A stretch of 64,000 bases of DNA from Halopelagius longus (GCF_900100875.1 NZ_FNKQ01000003.1:186001-250000), one strand, 5' to 3'. Positions 8,637-17,261 are shown, counted from the stretch's first letter. Notes: a model not told the origin generated them from the sequence alone. Numbers and translations are program-made.

Positions 8637-8759
8637 CCGGGTTCGCCCGGTAGTCGAGGCTCGTCCGGGTTCCTCGCCCGGCGACTCGTTCTCCTCCGAC
8701 GCCGCACCCGCCAGCGACCGCTCTCCCGTCCGTCGAAACCGGCGAAAAAACCGAGGCCG

Positions 8760-8939
8760 TCAGCGGTCCGCTTCGGCGACGAGGTGGGTCCGACCGGGCC
8801 GTCGCTCGAACCGAACGTCCATCCCGTCGAGGTTGGACCGCGCGAACTCCGCGACGTCCCACGTGGAGACGTCCGTCACGTCGATTCGTTGCGTCTCGCT
8901 CGGACGGCTCGCTCGTTTCTCGACTGTCGTCGCGTGCAT
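8760..8939 (-). CDS. Small hypothetical protein (59 aa)
   Basis: ATG at 8939, 59 residues, with a basic N-terminus followed by a helix-like segment DVSTWDVAEFARSN and a strand MDVRFERRP. Third-position G/C matches the neighbours and a TATA-like GTACATATC lies upstream on the minus strand. I do not recognise the family. The inverted repeat at 8940-8991 flanks its promoter, so it may be regulated. Confidence 0.5.
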   Translation of the reverse strand: MHATTVEKRASRPSETQRIDVTDVSTWDVAEFARSNLDGMDVRFERRPGRTHLVAEADR

Positions 8940-8991
8940 ACTTTCACTACGACCTGAACGGATATGTACCTCAGCCTAGGAGAGTGAAAGT
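8940..8991. promoter_or_regulatory. Inverted repeat around the promoter of the 59-aa gene
   Basis: ACTTTCAC at 8940-8947 and its exact reverse complement GTGAAAGT at 8984-8991 are separated by 36 bases that contain the TATA-like element of the minus-strand gene. The spacing fits a pair of half-sites for a dimeric regulator better than an RNA stem. The remaining bases to 9167 show no gene. Confidence 0.4.
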
Positions 8992-9167
8992 AAAATCGAC
9001 GGAAGGCGCGTGGGCGTTCCGGATCTGGTATCTCGATGGTAACTTCTCCGCGCGAAGGGACGAGTGCGGTCGGAGAAACCACCCCCCGCCGTGGTTTCGG
9101 CCGGCGAGTGCCGCCACTTTGGGGCCTCCCGACCGGCGACGGGACCGAACCCCGGCGGGGAGTGCGA

Positions 9168-9503
9168 CTACGCCTCTACGAGGGCGCGAACCGACTCGAT
9201 ATTCTCTCCCGGCGTTATCCGCCCGGACTCGGGGCAGTAGCGGACGGCGCCCACCGACTCCAGTTTCGGGAGGTGAGTGTGGTGGAGCCTCATCTCTATC
9301 TGTCGGCGGTCGTGTTCGGGTAGCGCATCGAGCGAAGCGTTCCGCCGTCCGGACGTCAGCCACCCGGCGAGCAACGAGAGCGGAATCGGACGGTCCTCTT
9401 CGGCGAGGATTTTCACGACGGTGCGGCGACTCTCGTCGACGAGAACCGCGAGATAGCCGTCGAGAACGTCTTCGGATGGAGGGTTTTCGTGTTGGTCTGA
9501 CAC
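9168..9503 (-). CDS. DUF7344-type winged-helix regulator
   Basis: 111 residues with the pattern of haloarchaeal DUF7344 proteins: a helix (DVLDGYLAVLVDESRRTVVKILAEED), a second helix LSLLAGWL, then HDRRQIEMRLHHTHLPKLESVGAVRYCPESGRI, a winged helix-turn-helix with a wing. It probably binds DNA. GTG start. Just upstream, CATAC-CAAAA-GTATG (9526-9540) is a short inverted repeat that could be an autoregulatory site. Confidence 0.75.
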   Translation of the reverse strand: MSDQHENPPSEDVLDGYLAVLVDESRRTVVKILAEEDRPIPLSLLAGWLTSGRRNASLDALPEHDRRQIEMRLHHTHLPKLESVGAVRYCPESGRITPGENIESVRALVEA

Positions 9504-9611
9504 GGTACGCTACATACGTCCCCCACATACCAAAAGTATGCACATTCTCGTGCGGTAGCACTTCCGGTCGAGGGACCTACTCGACGCGCGGTGTCGGAAC
9601 GCACCGCTCGA

Positions 9612-9653
9612 AGGTGAGTCTCCGAGAAAGCGCCGAGGGTGAGATTGTGAACT
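9612..9653 (-). repeat. Partial copy of the tRNA-Ser 3' end and flank
   Basis: About 41 bases match 9751-9791, the last bases of the tRNA-Ser gene plus its downstream flank, with three differences including one inserted base. The copy lies 139 bases beyond the original, in the same orientation. At 9679-9693 part of the T arm appears again inverted (AGTTCAAATCTCAC). Tail copies of this kind are left by elements that integrate into tRNA genes. No integrase is present here. Confidence 0.75.
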
Positions 9654-9769
9654 ACGGTCGCTCCCGATGATCGCTCCCTAGTTCAAATCTCACGTCCGCG
9701 CTGCACGGCGACCCGCGCGTACCGCGGCGCGACGAGACGCGCCGCTTGTGAGGTGGGTCTCTGAGAAAG

Positions 9770-9854
9770 CGCCGAGGGTGAGATTTGAACTCACGTGTCC
9801 GAATGGACAGTAGATTTCGAATCTACCGCCTTGGCCGGGCTAGGCTACCTCGGC
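9770..9854 (-). tRNA. tRNA-Ser (anticodon CGA)
   Basis: Read on the minus strand, the 85-base cloverleaf has acceptor stem GCCGAGG/CCTCGGC, a D arm TAGCCTAGCCCGGCCAAGGC, an anticodon arm with loop TTCGAAA (CGA), a long variable arm typical of class II tRNAs, and T arm GTTCAAATC. The discriminator is G, as in archaeal tRNA-Ser, and CCA is not encoded. It reads UCG codons. Confidence 0.95.
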
Positions 9855-9948
9855 TTGCACACGTTGGTAGTCGCGGGGTTCATTAATCGGTTTCGATTTT
9901 CGCAGACACCGCGGGCGTGACCCAGACTACTAAGTCACGAGGGGACGC

Positions 9949-10908
9949 GTGACAGTCATGGACATCCCCGACGCGAGCGAAGCGTGCGACGAGGTGCTCC
10001 GCGAGGTGTCGCGGGCCGTCGTCGCCGACAGCGCGTTCCTCGAACGAATCCTCCTCGGCGTCCTCGCGCGCGGCCACGTCCTGATAGAGGACGTGCCGGG
10101 GACGGGCAAGACGCTCACCGCCCGGAGCGTCGCCACCGCCCTCGGCCTCTCCTTCTCGCGCGTGCAGTTCACGCCGGACCTCCTCCCCTCGGACGTGACC
10201 GGAACCAACATCTACGACGAATCGAACGGGACGTTCGAGTTCTCGAAGGGCCCCATCTTCGCGAACGTCGTCCTCGCCGACGAGATAAACCGCGCGCCGC
10301 CGAAGACGCAGGCCGCCTTGCTGGAAGCGATGGAGGAGGGACAGGTGACGGTGGACGGCGAGACGCACGCTCTTCCGAGTCCGTTCTTCGTCATCGCCAC
10401 GCAGAACCCCGTCGAGAGCGAGGGGACCTTCCCCCTCCCGGAGGCGCAGGTGGACCGCTTCGTCGTCAAGACGGACGTCGGCTACCCCGGCGCGGAGGGC
10501 GAAGTCGAACTCCTCCGCCGGCGACTCGGACGCGAGGCGCGGAGCCCCGAGGTGGGGTCCGTCCTCCGCGGCGACGACGTGGCGGAACTCCGCCGCGCGC
10601 CCGAGGCGGTTCGCGTGGACGACGACGTGCTCCGGTACGTCGCGGACGTCGCGCGGGCGACTCGCTCGGACCGGCGAGTCGAAGTGGGCGTCTCCCCGCG
10701 CGGGACGCAGCGACTGCTCGAAACCGCCCGCGCCCACGCCGTCCTCGCGGGGCGGGAGTACGTCACCCCCGACGACGTGAAAGGCGTCTCCCCCTCCGTG
10801 CTGGCGCACCGACTCGTTCTCACCCCGGACGCGCAGGTGAACGACGTGCGGAAGGCCGACATCGTCGCGGACGTTCTCGAACGCGTCGAAGTGCCGACTA
10901 TCGAGTGA
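9949..10908 (+). CDS. MoxR-type AAA+ ATPase
   Basis: 319 residues. Walker A is GTGKT in EDVPGTGKTLTARS (near residue 52), Walker B is VVLADEINRAPPKTQAALLEAMEEGQ, sensor 1 is FFVIATQNPVE, and the C-terminal lid has SPRGTQRLLETARAHA. MoxR ATPases act as chaperones for metal or complex maturation and usually stand beside DUF58 genes. Here the DUF58 operon runs toward it from the other strand, with no base between the two stop codons. The start may be GTG 9949 or ATG 9958. Confidence 0.9.
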   Translation: MTVMDIPDASEACDEVLREVSRAVVADSAFLERILLGVLARGHVLIEDVPGTGKTLTARSVATALGLSFSRVQFTPDLLPSDVTGTNIYDESNGTFEFSKGPIFANVVLADEINRAPPKTQAALLEAMEEGQVTVDGETHALPSPFFVIATQNPVESEGTFPLPEAQVDRFVVKTDVGYPGAEGEVELLRRRLGREARSPEVGSVLRGDDVAELRRAPEAVRVDDDVLRYVADVARATRSDRRVEVGVSPRGTQRLLETARAHAVLAGREYVTPDDVKGVSPSVLAHRLVLTPDAQVNDVRKADIVADVLERVEVPTIE

Positions 10909-11442
10909 CTAGCGCCCGCGCCTGACCGTCCGGCCGGACTCGCCGCTTCCGCGGAGTGCGGAGACGAGCGCAACCGTCCCGAGGAGCAACAGGACCACCG
11001 CGGAGACGGGTTGACCGCCGCCCGCAGCGAGGTAGACTGCGTAACAGACGGCGGCCCCGAAGACGCCGACGAGGAGCGTCGTCGCCGCGTGGACGACGAC
11101 GAGGCGCGAGGTGTCGGTTTCGCGCCCGAGTTGCTCGCCGACGCCGAGGGCGTTGTCGGCGGTGTCCCACGCGAGGACGGTTCCGAGCGCCGCCAAAAGC
11201 AGGGGCTCCGGGGGGGCGCCTCGCACGCCCGCGAGAAGGACGCTCACGAACAGGGCCGCCGAACCGAGCGTGACGAGGCGGCGCGAGGCGCGGTAGAGGC
11301 CGACGCCGAGGAGGAGAACCCCCGCCGCCGCCGGCGCAATCGCGCTCTGGGACGCGAGCGTCGCCGAGAGGAGCGCAACCGTCGCCGCGACGAGAGCGAG
11401 CGACGACCCGAGGACGGGCGGCGACCGGGTTATCTCGCTCAC
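10909..11442 (-). CDS. DUF7519-type membrane protein
   Basis: 177 residues, mostly hydrophobic, with about five transmembrane helices and a short basic tail (SGRTVRRGR). The GTG start at 11442 overlaps the TGA of the DUF58 gene (GTGA), showing translational coupling. It is the last gene of the DUF4129-DUF7269-DUF58 operon, where haloarchaea usually have such a protein. Function unknown. Confidence 0.7.
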   Translation of the reverse strand: MSEITRSPPVLGSSLALVAATVALLSATLASQSAIAPAAAGVLLLGVGLYRASRRLVTLGSAALFVSVLLAGVRGAPPEPLLLAALGTVLAWDTADNALGVGEQLGRETDTSRLVVVHAATTLLVGVFGAAVCYAVYLAAGGGQPVSAVVLLLLGTVALVSALRGSGESGRTVRRGR

Positions 11443-12710
11443 GCCGACCACCGCCGGGCGGCGCGGGCGAGTTCGGTCGCGAGGGGTTCCTCCCCCCAGT
11501 CGAGGACGCGGATTCCGGACCGCCTGAGCGCGTCGATTCGGTTCTCGCGTTCGATGCGGGCGAGGCGGCGGCCGGGCGAGTCGTCCGCCGTCGGGTCCGG
11601 GCTGACGACTGTCACGAGGTGGCCGTAGGCGTCGATGCGCCGGGCGGTGAGCGTCGCCACGTCGTCGGCCAACGGGGAGAAAAAGAGCACCTGCGCGTCC
11701 GTCGGGAGGCGGCGGCGGAGGCGACGGATGGAGACGGCCACGAAGTACGCCTCCTCGGAGGGCGTCGGCGCGAGTGCCGGGTGCGACCCGAACAGTTCGC
11801 GGGCGCGGGCGCGGTGGTCCGCGCCGGTGCCGGGCGGGAGCCAACACTCGTGCGGCGAGAGGGCGGCGACGCCGACCCGGTCACCGCTATCGAGGAGCGA
11901 CGTGAACGCCTGCGTCGCGGCGTCGACGCTCCGTTCGACGGCGTTCCGGTCGCCCTCGGCGGGCGCGACGTACGCCTCCGTGCGGGCGTCCACGAGGAGC
12001 ACCACCGTCGCGGCGCGTTCCTCCCTGAACTCGACGGTGCCGAGTTCGCCCGTCTTCGCCCGGCGCTTCCAGTCGATGCGGTTCAGCGGGTCGCCGTGGC
12101 GGTACTCGCGGGTCGCGAAGAACTCCAGTCCGACCCCCGAAACGTCCGTCGCGACGCGGCCGGTGTACTGCGTCGTGAGGCCGCGAAGCGGCAGGTCCGC
12201 CGTCGCGTCCAACGAGGGCGCACAGCCGAGAACCGTCGCCGTCTCGGCTTCGAACTCCGCCGTGCGCTCTTCCTCGCCGCTCGGACTGCGGACGACGGCC
12301 GTCAGCGGCCCCCACTCGTGTTCGCCGCGGACCGCCTCCACCTCGTAGGAGAACGTCGCCGACGCACCGGGTCGGAGGGCGGTGCCGAGGCGCGCCGACC
12401 CCTCGACGACTTCCAAGGCGGGCGGCACCTCGTCCACGAGGCGGAGGTCCGAGAGCGTCGAGTCTCCGGCGTTCCTCACGGTGACGGTCACCGTCACCCG
12501 GTCCCCGGCGTCGGGGGCGTCGTCGCTCAGTTCGCGCGTCAGTTCGAGCGTCGGCGGCGGCGCGACGCCGAACCACGCGTAGGCGGTGTAGGCGACGCCG
12601 AGACCGGCGACCAGAAGCAGCGACGGTTGCTGGGCGACGACGCCGACGGCGCCGGCCAGAAGCGTCGCCCCCTCGATTCCGGTCCACCGGTTCGTCTCGA
12701 AGGCGCTCAT
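11439..12710 (-). CDS. DUF58 domain-containing protein
   Basis: 423 residues. Two membrane helices lie in the first 50 residues, then a beta-sandwich region with VTVTVTVRNAGDSTL. The DUF58 core has EYRHGDPLNRIDWKRRAKTGEL near residue 210 and a VWA-like domain starting VVLLVDARTEAY. DUF58 proteins partner with MoxR ATPases. The ATG overlaps the TGA of the preceding gene by 4 bases. Membrane anchored with most of the chain soluble. Confidence 0.88.
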   Translation of the reverse strand: MSAFETNRWTGIEGATLLAGAVGVVAQQPSLLLVAGLGVAYTAYAWFGVAPPPTLELTRELSDDAPDAGDRVTVTVTVRNAGDSTLSDLRLVDEVPPALEVVEGSARLGTALRPGASATFSYEVEAVRGEHEWGPLTAVVRSPSGEEERTAEFEAETATVLGCAPSLDATADLPLRGLTTQYTGRVATDVSGVGLEFFATREYRHGDPLNRIDWKRRAKTGELGTVEFREERAATVVLLVDARTEAYVAPAEGDRNAVERSVDAATQAFTSLLDSGDRVGVAALSPHECWLPPGTGADHRARARELFGSHPALAPTPSEEAYFVAVSIRRLRRRLPTDAQVLFFSPLADDVATLTARRIDAYGHLVTVVSPDPTADDSPGRRLARIERENRIDALRRSGIRVLDWGEEPLATELARAARRWSA

Positions 12711-13306
12711 CGCGCCTCCCTCCCGTCGCGCGCGCGTCGTGACGCCTCGGACTCCCGCCGGTCGCTCCCGTCTCGGAGTCGTTCGACCGCCGCGACTGCT
12801 CGTGTGGCCCGAACCGCCGCGACGTCTCCGCGGACGGCGAGGCGGATGCGAGTCCGGAGGGGAACCGCCGCGTCCGCCCCGAGATACCGCGCCGCGACGG
12901 GGTCGTCGGTCCACGACCCCTCGTCGATTCGCGCCTCGGCCTCCGCCTCGGTGCAGTTGTCCCGGAGGACGAGCGTTTCGACCGCCGACTCGCGGATTCG
13001 CTCCCGGACGCCGGAGGACCCGCGACCGCCGCGCCACCCGCCCGCCACGGAGAGTTCCCGGTCCGCGTCCTCGCCCGGGACCGGAACCCGGTAGCGACGC
13101 TCCGTGTCGCCCGTCTCCGTCGCGAAGACGGTCACGTTCCGCCGCCGGAGGGCGTACCGGAGTCCCTGAACGCCCGCGATGAGGCCGACGAACGTCACGA
13201 ACACAGTCGTCGCGTTCAGTCCGGGGACGGCGAACCCCGCCAGACCGGCGAGGCCGCCGAGGACGAAGACGCCGCCCGCCGCGGCGGTCAGGTCCGAGAG
13301 GTTCAC
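12707..13306 (-). CDS. DUF7269-type protein
   Basis: 199 residues with two membrane helices in the first 50 and a long soluble part rich in Arg and Glu (RDNCTEAEAEARIDEG, DDPVAARYLGA). The GTG at 13306 overlaps the TGA of the DUF4129 gene by 4 bases. It matches the small protein found between DUF4129 and DUF58 genes in haloarchaea. Function is unknown; membership of the MoxR-DUF58 module is inferred from position. Confidence 0.7.
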   Translation of the reverse strand: MNLSDLTAAAGGVFVLGGLAGLAGFAVPGLNATTVFVTFVGLIAGVQGLRYALRRRNVTVFATETGDTERRYRVPVPGEDADRELSVAGGWRGGRGSSGVRERIRESAVETLVLRDNCTEAEAEARIDEGSWTDDPVAARYLGADAAVPLRTRIRLAVRGDVAAVRATRAVAAVERLRDGSDRRESEASRRARDGREAR

Positions 13307-14247
13307 GTCTCCTCCCCCGCGCCGGCGTACGTCGATTCGATTCGGCGGAGCGCCTCGATCGCTCGCGCCTCTCTTTCCTCCGTCGGCGCTTCGCCGCCGT
13401 AGCGCACGTCCTCGAACAGGCGAGTGAGTTCGGTCACGTCGTCGCGCGCCATCCCGGCGGCCACCGCCGCGTCGGCGAACTCGCCGGGCGTGCTCGCCTT
13501 CGGGTTCGAGATGTCGAGGAGGTCGGTCATCTCGCCCCACGCGCGGTACACCTCGTTTTCGACGTCGGCGTCGCGTTCGATTCTGTCGGCCGCCGCGCCC
13601 GCCGCCCGACCGATGTCGCCGACGTCGACGTCCGGTTCCTCCGCGTCCTCGTCGACGGCGGCGTCGGACGCCTCGTCGTCGCCCGTCGAGAGGACGAGGA
13701 GGGCGACCGCTCCGACGAGTGCGAGAGCGAGGACGAGACCGAAGACGGCGCTCGGGGCCGTCAGTGCGCCGCCACCCGAACCCGACGCTCCGCCGCCTCC
13801 GATAGGCGCAGAGACGTTCGGGAGTCCGGCCCCCGGCACGACGCCGGCGGATGTAGAGCCCTCGACGGAACAGACCGTCAGAAACGCCCACAGCACGTAC
13901 CCCGGAACGCCGAACGAGACGAAGACGGCGAGGGGAGGTAACACCGACCGCGTCTTCCTGTACGTCGCGGCGACGACTCCCGCGAACAGGACGAGGAGAC
14001 CGACCATCACCAGCGGACGGGTGAGAAACGGGATGCAGACCGGGCCGAAGAGTCCGCCGCCCGACCCCCCTTCCTCCGCGGGGCCGACGTCGTCCACCGT
14101 CGTCGGGCCGGCACCCGTCGCGCCCGACGGCCCGACCCCGCCGCCGGCCCCGCCGGTCACGGCCGTATCGATGGTGGCCGCAGCGACGCCGAGGGCGACG
14201 AGTGCGAGGAGGGCGAGGGCGAGCGTCCGACCGGCCGATCGCTTCAC
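13303..14247 (-). CDS. DUF4129 domain-containing membrane protein
   Basis: 314 residues. Signal-like N-terminal helix, then Gly-rich loops and three further membrane helices up to residue about 180, an acidic linker, and a C-terminal DUF4129 domain with VYRAWGEMTDLLDISNPKAS and GEFADAAVAAGM. DUF4129 is often linked to transglutaminase or DUF58/MoxR systems in the cell envelope. It is the first gene of the four-gene operon, with a likely TATA element (ACTTTATCG) about 30 bases before the ATG. Confidence 0.82.
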   Translation of the reverse strand: MKRSAGRTLALALLALVALGVAAATIDTAVTGGAGGGVGPSGATGAGPTTVDDVGPAEEGGSGGGLFGPVCIPFLTRPLVMVGLLVLFAGVVAATYRKTRSVLPPLAVFVSFGVPGYVLWAFLTVCSVEGSTSAGVVPGAGLPNVSAPIGGGGASGSGGGALTAPSAVFGLVLALALVGAVALLVLSTGDDEASDAAVDEDAEEPDVDVGDIGRAAGAAADRIERDADVENEVYRAWGEMTDLLDISNPKASTPGEFADAAVAAGMARDDVTELTRLFEDVRYGGEAPTEEREARAIEALRRIESTYAGAGEET

Positions 14248-14789
14248 GACACGGGATACCGCGACACACGATAAAGTAGTTTCGAGGGAGAACAGTCCGC
14301 CGGAGGCGAATCCGTCGCCGCCGACTGTCGCGACGCACGTCCCCGGGGCCGTTCGCAGGCGGCGACGCCGGAGGCTAAAGTTATATCAGGGTGACACGAA
14401 GACGGATGCGTGTCGGTGGTCCGACTCGAACGAAACGCTCGGGCGAGAGCCGAAAAGTCGCACAGACGCCGAGTATCTCGGTCTCGTTCTCTCGACGGGA
14501 ACCGTTCCAGCCCGACTGGAATTTTCGATTCGGCGTGGAACTTTATTGTCAGACTAAGTAAAGGTTAAAGTAGTCGTGCCGCCTATCCAAAACTGTCTCC
14601 GGGACACCTCCCCGTGCAGGAGTGTCGTGGAGATACAACGGCCCCGAAGCCCCCCCGTGACCCCAACCGGTGTGCCGGGACGAACTCTCCCAACCGGGGG
14701 ATGCCGTTCCCCATCCCCGTTCTTCGGCCCTCCGAGCGAATCGACTCTCTCCGCTGGGTTTAGGTTCACTCGTTTCCGATTACCCGTTT
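14248..14789. other. Gene-free divergent intergenic region
   Basis: 542 bases between the divergent DUF4129 and FilR1-like genes. It holds promoter-like AT-rich spots, TTATATC near 14377 and an AT-rich block at 14521-14575. There is a short inverted repeat TTCCAG-CCCGA-CTGGAA at 14505-14521 followed by TTTT. A 51-codon frame from ATG 14406 has a well placed TATA box but atypical codons. C-rich tracts lie near 14642-14664. I see no supported gene. Confidence 0.5.
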
Positions 14790-15590
14790 ATGAGCAGTAT
14801 AGAGCGTGAATCGTTCGTCGAATTCGTCACGAGTTCCGCAACCCGGGAGTCCGTCCTCTGTCGCGTGGCGGACGCGCCCGCGACGACGCAGACTCTCTGT
14901 GGCGAACTCGACGGAAGCGAGTCCGGCATCTACGCGGCCACCAGTCAACTCGAAAAGAAGGGTCTGCTCCGTCGCGAAGGCGAGGAGTGGTCGCTGACGG
15001 GACTGGGCCTCATCGTCCGAGAAGTCGTGACGGACCGCCGCAAACTCGACGCTCTCCTCTCTTCGAACAGCGATTACTGGCGGACGCACGACGTGACGGC
15101 CCTGCCGAAGGCGTTCCGGTCGCGACTGCAGGCGCTTCTGGGGTCGGACGTGGTTCAGGTGTCGGACGCCGACCCGGCGGGCATCGTCCGACTCATCCGC
15201 GAACGACTCGTCGAGTCGAAACGAGTCGCCGTCGCCGCGCCGGTGCACTTCCCGAACCTCGGACAGACGCTCAGAGAGGTGTGCGCGGAGTATCCCGGTC
15301 GCCTGCTGATCACGGAGGCCGTCGTCGAGGAGATTCGACGCCACGACGGCGGCGAGGTGCCGGTACCGGAGAACCTCTCGATTCGCGTCGCCGACGTGAA
15401 GTTCGCCCTCGCGGTGACCGACGACATGTCGTTCCTCTCGCTTCCCACCCTCGACGGCGAGTACGACGCCCGGACCGAAATCGTCGCCGACGAGGACCAG
15501 TCGACCGAGTGGGCACTCGACCTGTTCGAGTGGTCGTGGCGACGGGCGACGCCCATCGAGGAGTACCCGGTTCCGACGCGCCGCATCTGA
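14790..15590 (+). CDS. FilR1-like winged-helix transcriptional regulator
   Basis: 266 residues. An N-terminal winged helix (residues 1-75) has recognition pattern SGIYAATSQLEKKGLLRREGEEWSL. A C-terminal sensing domain starts at SDYWRTHDVTALPKAF, typical of the methanogenesis-regulator FilR1/DUF1724 group. Haloarchaea have many such regulators and the ligand is unknown. The ATG at 14790 (MSSIERESF) is chosen; the extended frame upstream is not conserved-looking. It precedes the pilus operon and could regulate it, which is inference. Confidence 0.8.
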   Translation: MSSIERESFVEFVTSSATRESVLCRVADAPATTQTLCGELDGSESGIYAATSQLEKKGLLRREGEEWSLTGLGLIVREVVTDRRKLDALLSSNSDYWRTHDVTALPKAFRSRLQALLGSDVVQVSDADPAGIVRLIRERLVESKRVAVAAPVHFPNLGQTLREVCAEYPGRLLITEAVVEEIRRHDGGEVPVPENLSIRVADVKFALAVTDDMSFLSLPTLDGEYDARTEIVADEDQSTEWALDLFEWSWRRATPIEEYPVPTRRI

Positions 15591-15971
15591 CGCCGCCACG
15601 ACCACTTCGGTTCTCGCTCTCTCCTCCGCGTTTCGCCCCCGGTTTTCCGCCTCGTTCGTCTCCTCCCCGCCCGACGCGTAGTCCGTACTCGACCCTCCAC
15701 CTCCGTCCGTCGCCGCCTCCCCTCGCCGTCGTCTCGGCGACGTGGTTATCACTTACGATACTCTTCCTATAATCTCGATTCAATTTCCTGACTGAACGCT
15801 TTTCGATTCGCCGCCCTGTCCCCCGAATATCTGCGCCTCGAACGGTCTCCTCGGCGGTTCGTTTCAGCGGCGTCATATTATCAGTCTCGAATCGGCTTCT
15901 CTATCCTTAAGTACGGAGACGAGGCAAGTCGTCGTCATGTTCGGAACGAGGACTGTCGCGCGGGGGAGTCG
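15591..15971. other. Gene-free region before the pilus operon
   Basis: 381 bases. The first 130 (15600-15730) are strongly pyrimidine-rich on the plus strand and may serve as terminator for the upstream regulator. The middle is AT-richer. The end contains the promoter TTAAGTA (15907-15913) and a 12-codon frame (15937-15975). No other gene is seen. Confidence 0.5.
15907..15913 (+). promoter_or_regulatory. TATA box of the pilus operon
   Basis: TTAAGTA lies 24-30 bases before the ATG at 15937 and 59-65 before the gspE ATG. Spacing therefore suits a transcript that starts at the small upstream frame. Confidence 0.5.
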
Positions 15972-15975
15972 ATGA
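15937..15975 (+). CDS. Candidate 12-codon upstream ORF coupled to gspE
   Basis: ATG-TTC-GGA ... CGA-TGA encodes MFGTRTVARGSR. Its TGA overlaps the gspE ATG (ATGA), the same coupling seen at most junctions in this operon, and a TATA box lies about 27 bases upstream. It may let leaderless ribosomes reach gspE. No conservation data are available, so it is a candidate only. Confidence 0.3.
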   Translation: MFGTRTVARGSR

Positions 15976-17150
15976 GTCGCGGGCCGACGCTCTCCGTCGG
16001 GGGGACGGACGATGCGAACGAGGCGAACGGACGGGTACCTGCCCCCGTACCGCCGTCGGACGGCGACGCGTGGTACGCGCCGGACGTTCGGGCGCAGTAC
16101 GAAGTCGCGCCGGGCGTGGTGACGACGGTGCGCGACGACGGAGACGGCGTCGGGTTCGTCTACGAGGTTCGGGAACCCGGATTGGGGCCCCGCGAGGAGG
16201 AAGCCCTCGAGGCGATTCGGTCGCACTTCTCCGTCGTCAACCGGCGGCGACCGCTCACCCGCGAAGGCACCTCGGAACGCGCCTCGGGCGGCGTGCCGCC
16301 GAAGTACCGCCGCGTGTTCGACCGACTGTTGGACGCCTCGCCCGCCGCCCGGCGGCGCGTAGAGTATTACGCCCTCAGGGAACTGCGCTTGCTCGGCGAG
16401 GTGACGCCCCTCGCACTCGACGACCGAATCGACGTGGTGGACGTGAGCGACGAGGACGGGAGCGGTTCGCTCGTCGTCCACACGAGGGACTACGCGCCCG
16501 CGGTCACCGAGTACCGCGCCGACGCGGAGTTCGCAGACCGAATCGCCGGAGAGCGACTCAGACACTACACCGTCCCGTTCTGCGGGTTCGACGTGGACGT
16601 GGTCGTCTACCGCGAACATCTACTGGGCGACGACCGGTTCACGACGAAGTACGCCGTCCTCGAACCCGACCTCCTCCCGGGCGACGAGGAACTCATAGAC
16701 GAGTGCAAGGAGCGAATCTGGGAGGCGAACGTCGACGAGGTGGTCGAGGACAGACGCGCGTTCGTCGCCGAACGCGCCCGGCAGTTCCTCTCTCGACAAC
16801 TCACCGCGCGCAACACTCGCGCGTGGATGGAGGCGACGGAGTACCGCGTCCGGACCGCACTCGCGGAGTACGGTCTGGCCGTCCCGCCCGTGGACCGGCG
16901 GTTCGCCGAGGACCGCTTGGACGACTTGGTGTACTACGTCCTCCGCGACTACGTGGGCGAGGGCGTCCTCACCGTCCCCATCCGCGACGGGCACCTCGAA
17001 GACGTCGAGGCCAACCGCGTCGGCGAACGCGTGAAGGTCATCCCGCGGGCGGGCATCGGCGATGGGAACCGCGTGCCGACGAACCTCGCATTCGAGGACG
17101 AGACGAGTTTCGTCAACGTCGTCACCCAACTCGCGGCGTCACGAACGTAG
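15972..17150 (+). CDS. gspE: Pilus/type II secretion ATPase GspE, N-terminal half (interrupted gene)
   Basis: 392 residues matching the N-terminal domains of archaeal GspE/TadA secretion ATPases: an adaptor-like domain (RVEYYALRELRLLGE), CGFDVDVVVYREHLLGDDRFTTKYA-type sequence, and the start of the second domain ending at SFVNVVTQLAAS. After that serine only RT and a stop follow. The continuation of the protein resumes at 19670, beyond an AT-rich islet. No Walker motif is in this half. The parent enzyme is a hexameric ATPase driving pilin assembly. Whether this fragment is made or useful is unknown. Confidence 0.8.
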   Translation: MSRGPTLSVGGTDDANEANGRVPAPVPPSDGDAWYAPDVRAQYEVAPGVVTTVRDDGDGVGFVYEVREPGLGPREEEALEAIRSHFSVVNRRRPLTREGTSERASGGVPPKYRRVFDRLLDASPAARRRVEYYALRELRLLGEVTPLALDDRIDVVDVSDEDGSGSLVVHTRDYAPAVTEYRADAEFADRIAGERLRHYTVPFCGFDVDVVVYREHLLGDDRFTTKYAVLEPDLLPGDEELIDECKERIWEANVDEVVEDRRAFVAERARQFLSRQLTARNTRAWMEATEYRVRTALAEYGLAVPPVDRRFAEDRLDDLVYYVLRDYVGEGVLTVPIRDGHLEDVEANRVGERVKVIPRAGIGDGNRVPTNLAFEDETSFVNVVTQLAASRT

Positions 17151-17230
17151 TCTCTGATTCAAATTAAGGAATTCTGCCAGTGTTATTGGAGGAAGAATGA
17201 CTAGTAATGAATCCAACCATATTTGGAAAC

Positions 17231-17237
17231 ATATTTC
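17231..17237 (+). promoter_or_regulatory. TATA box of the islet gene
   Basis: ATATTTC lies 25-31 bases before the ATG at 17262, giving a leaderless transcript. The islet therefore appears to bring its own promoter. Because the surrounding DNA is AT-rich, chance occurrence is more likely than elsewhere. Confidence 0.4.
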
Positions 17238-17261
17238 AACAATGGTATTTTTCTAGTAACT

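Noticed and set aside
9654-9750. A second tRNA gene beside tRNA-Ser
   Set aside because: Only the T-arm and acceptor tail are duplicated; no anticodon or D arm can be drawn.
14406-14561. 51-codon frame with a TATA box about 29 bases upstream
   Set aside because: Codon third positions are far less G/C-biased than neighbours and the product is strongly basic, unusual for a halophile. Kept only as a remark on the intergenic region.
15600-15730. Pyrimidine-rich tract as a novel element
   Set aside because: It lies after a stop codon in a gene-free region and has no repeat or palindrome; a terminator or neutral spacer explains it.
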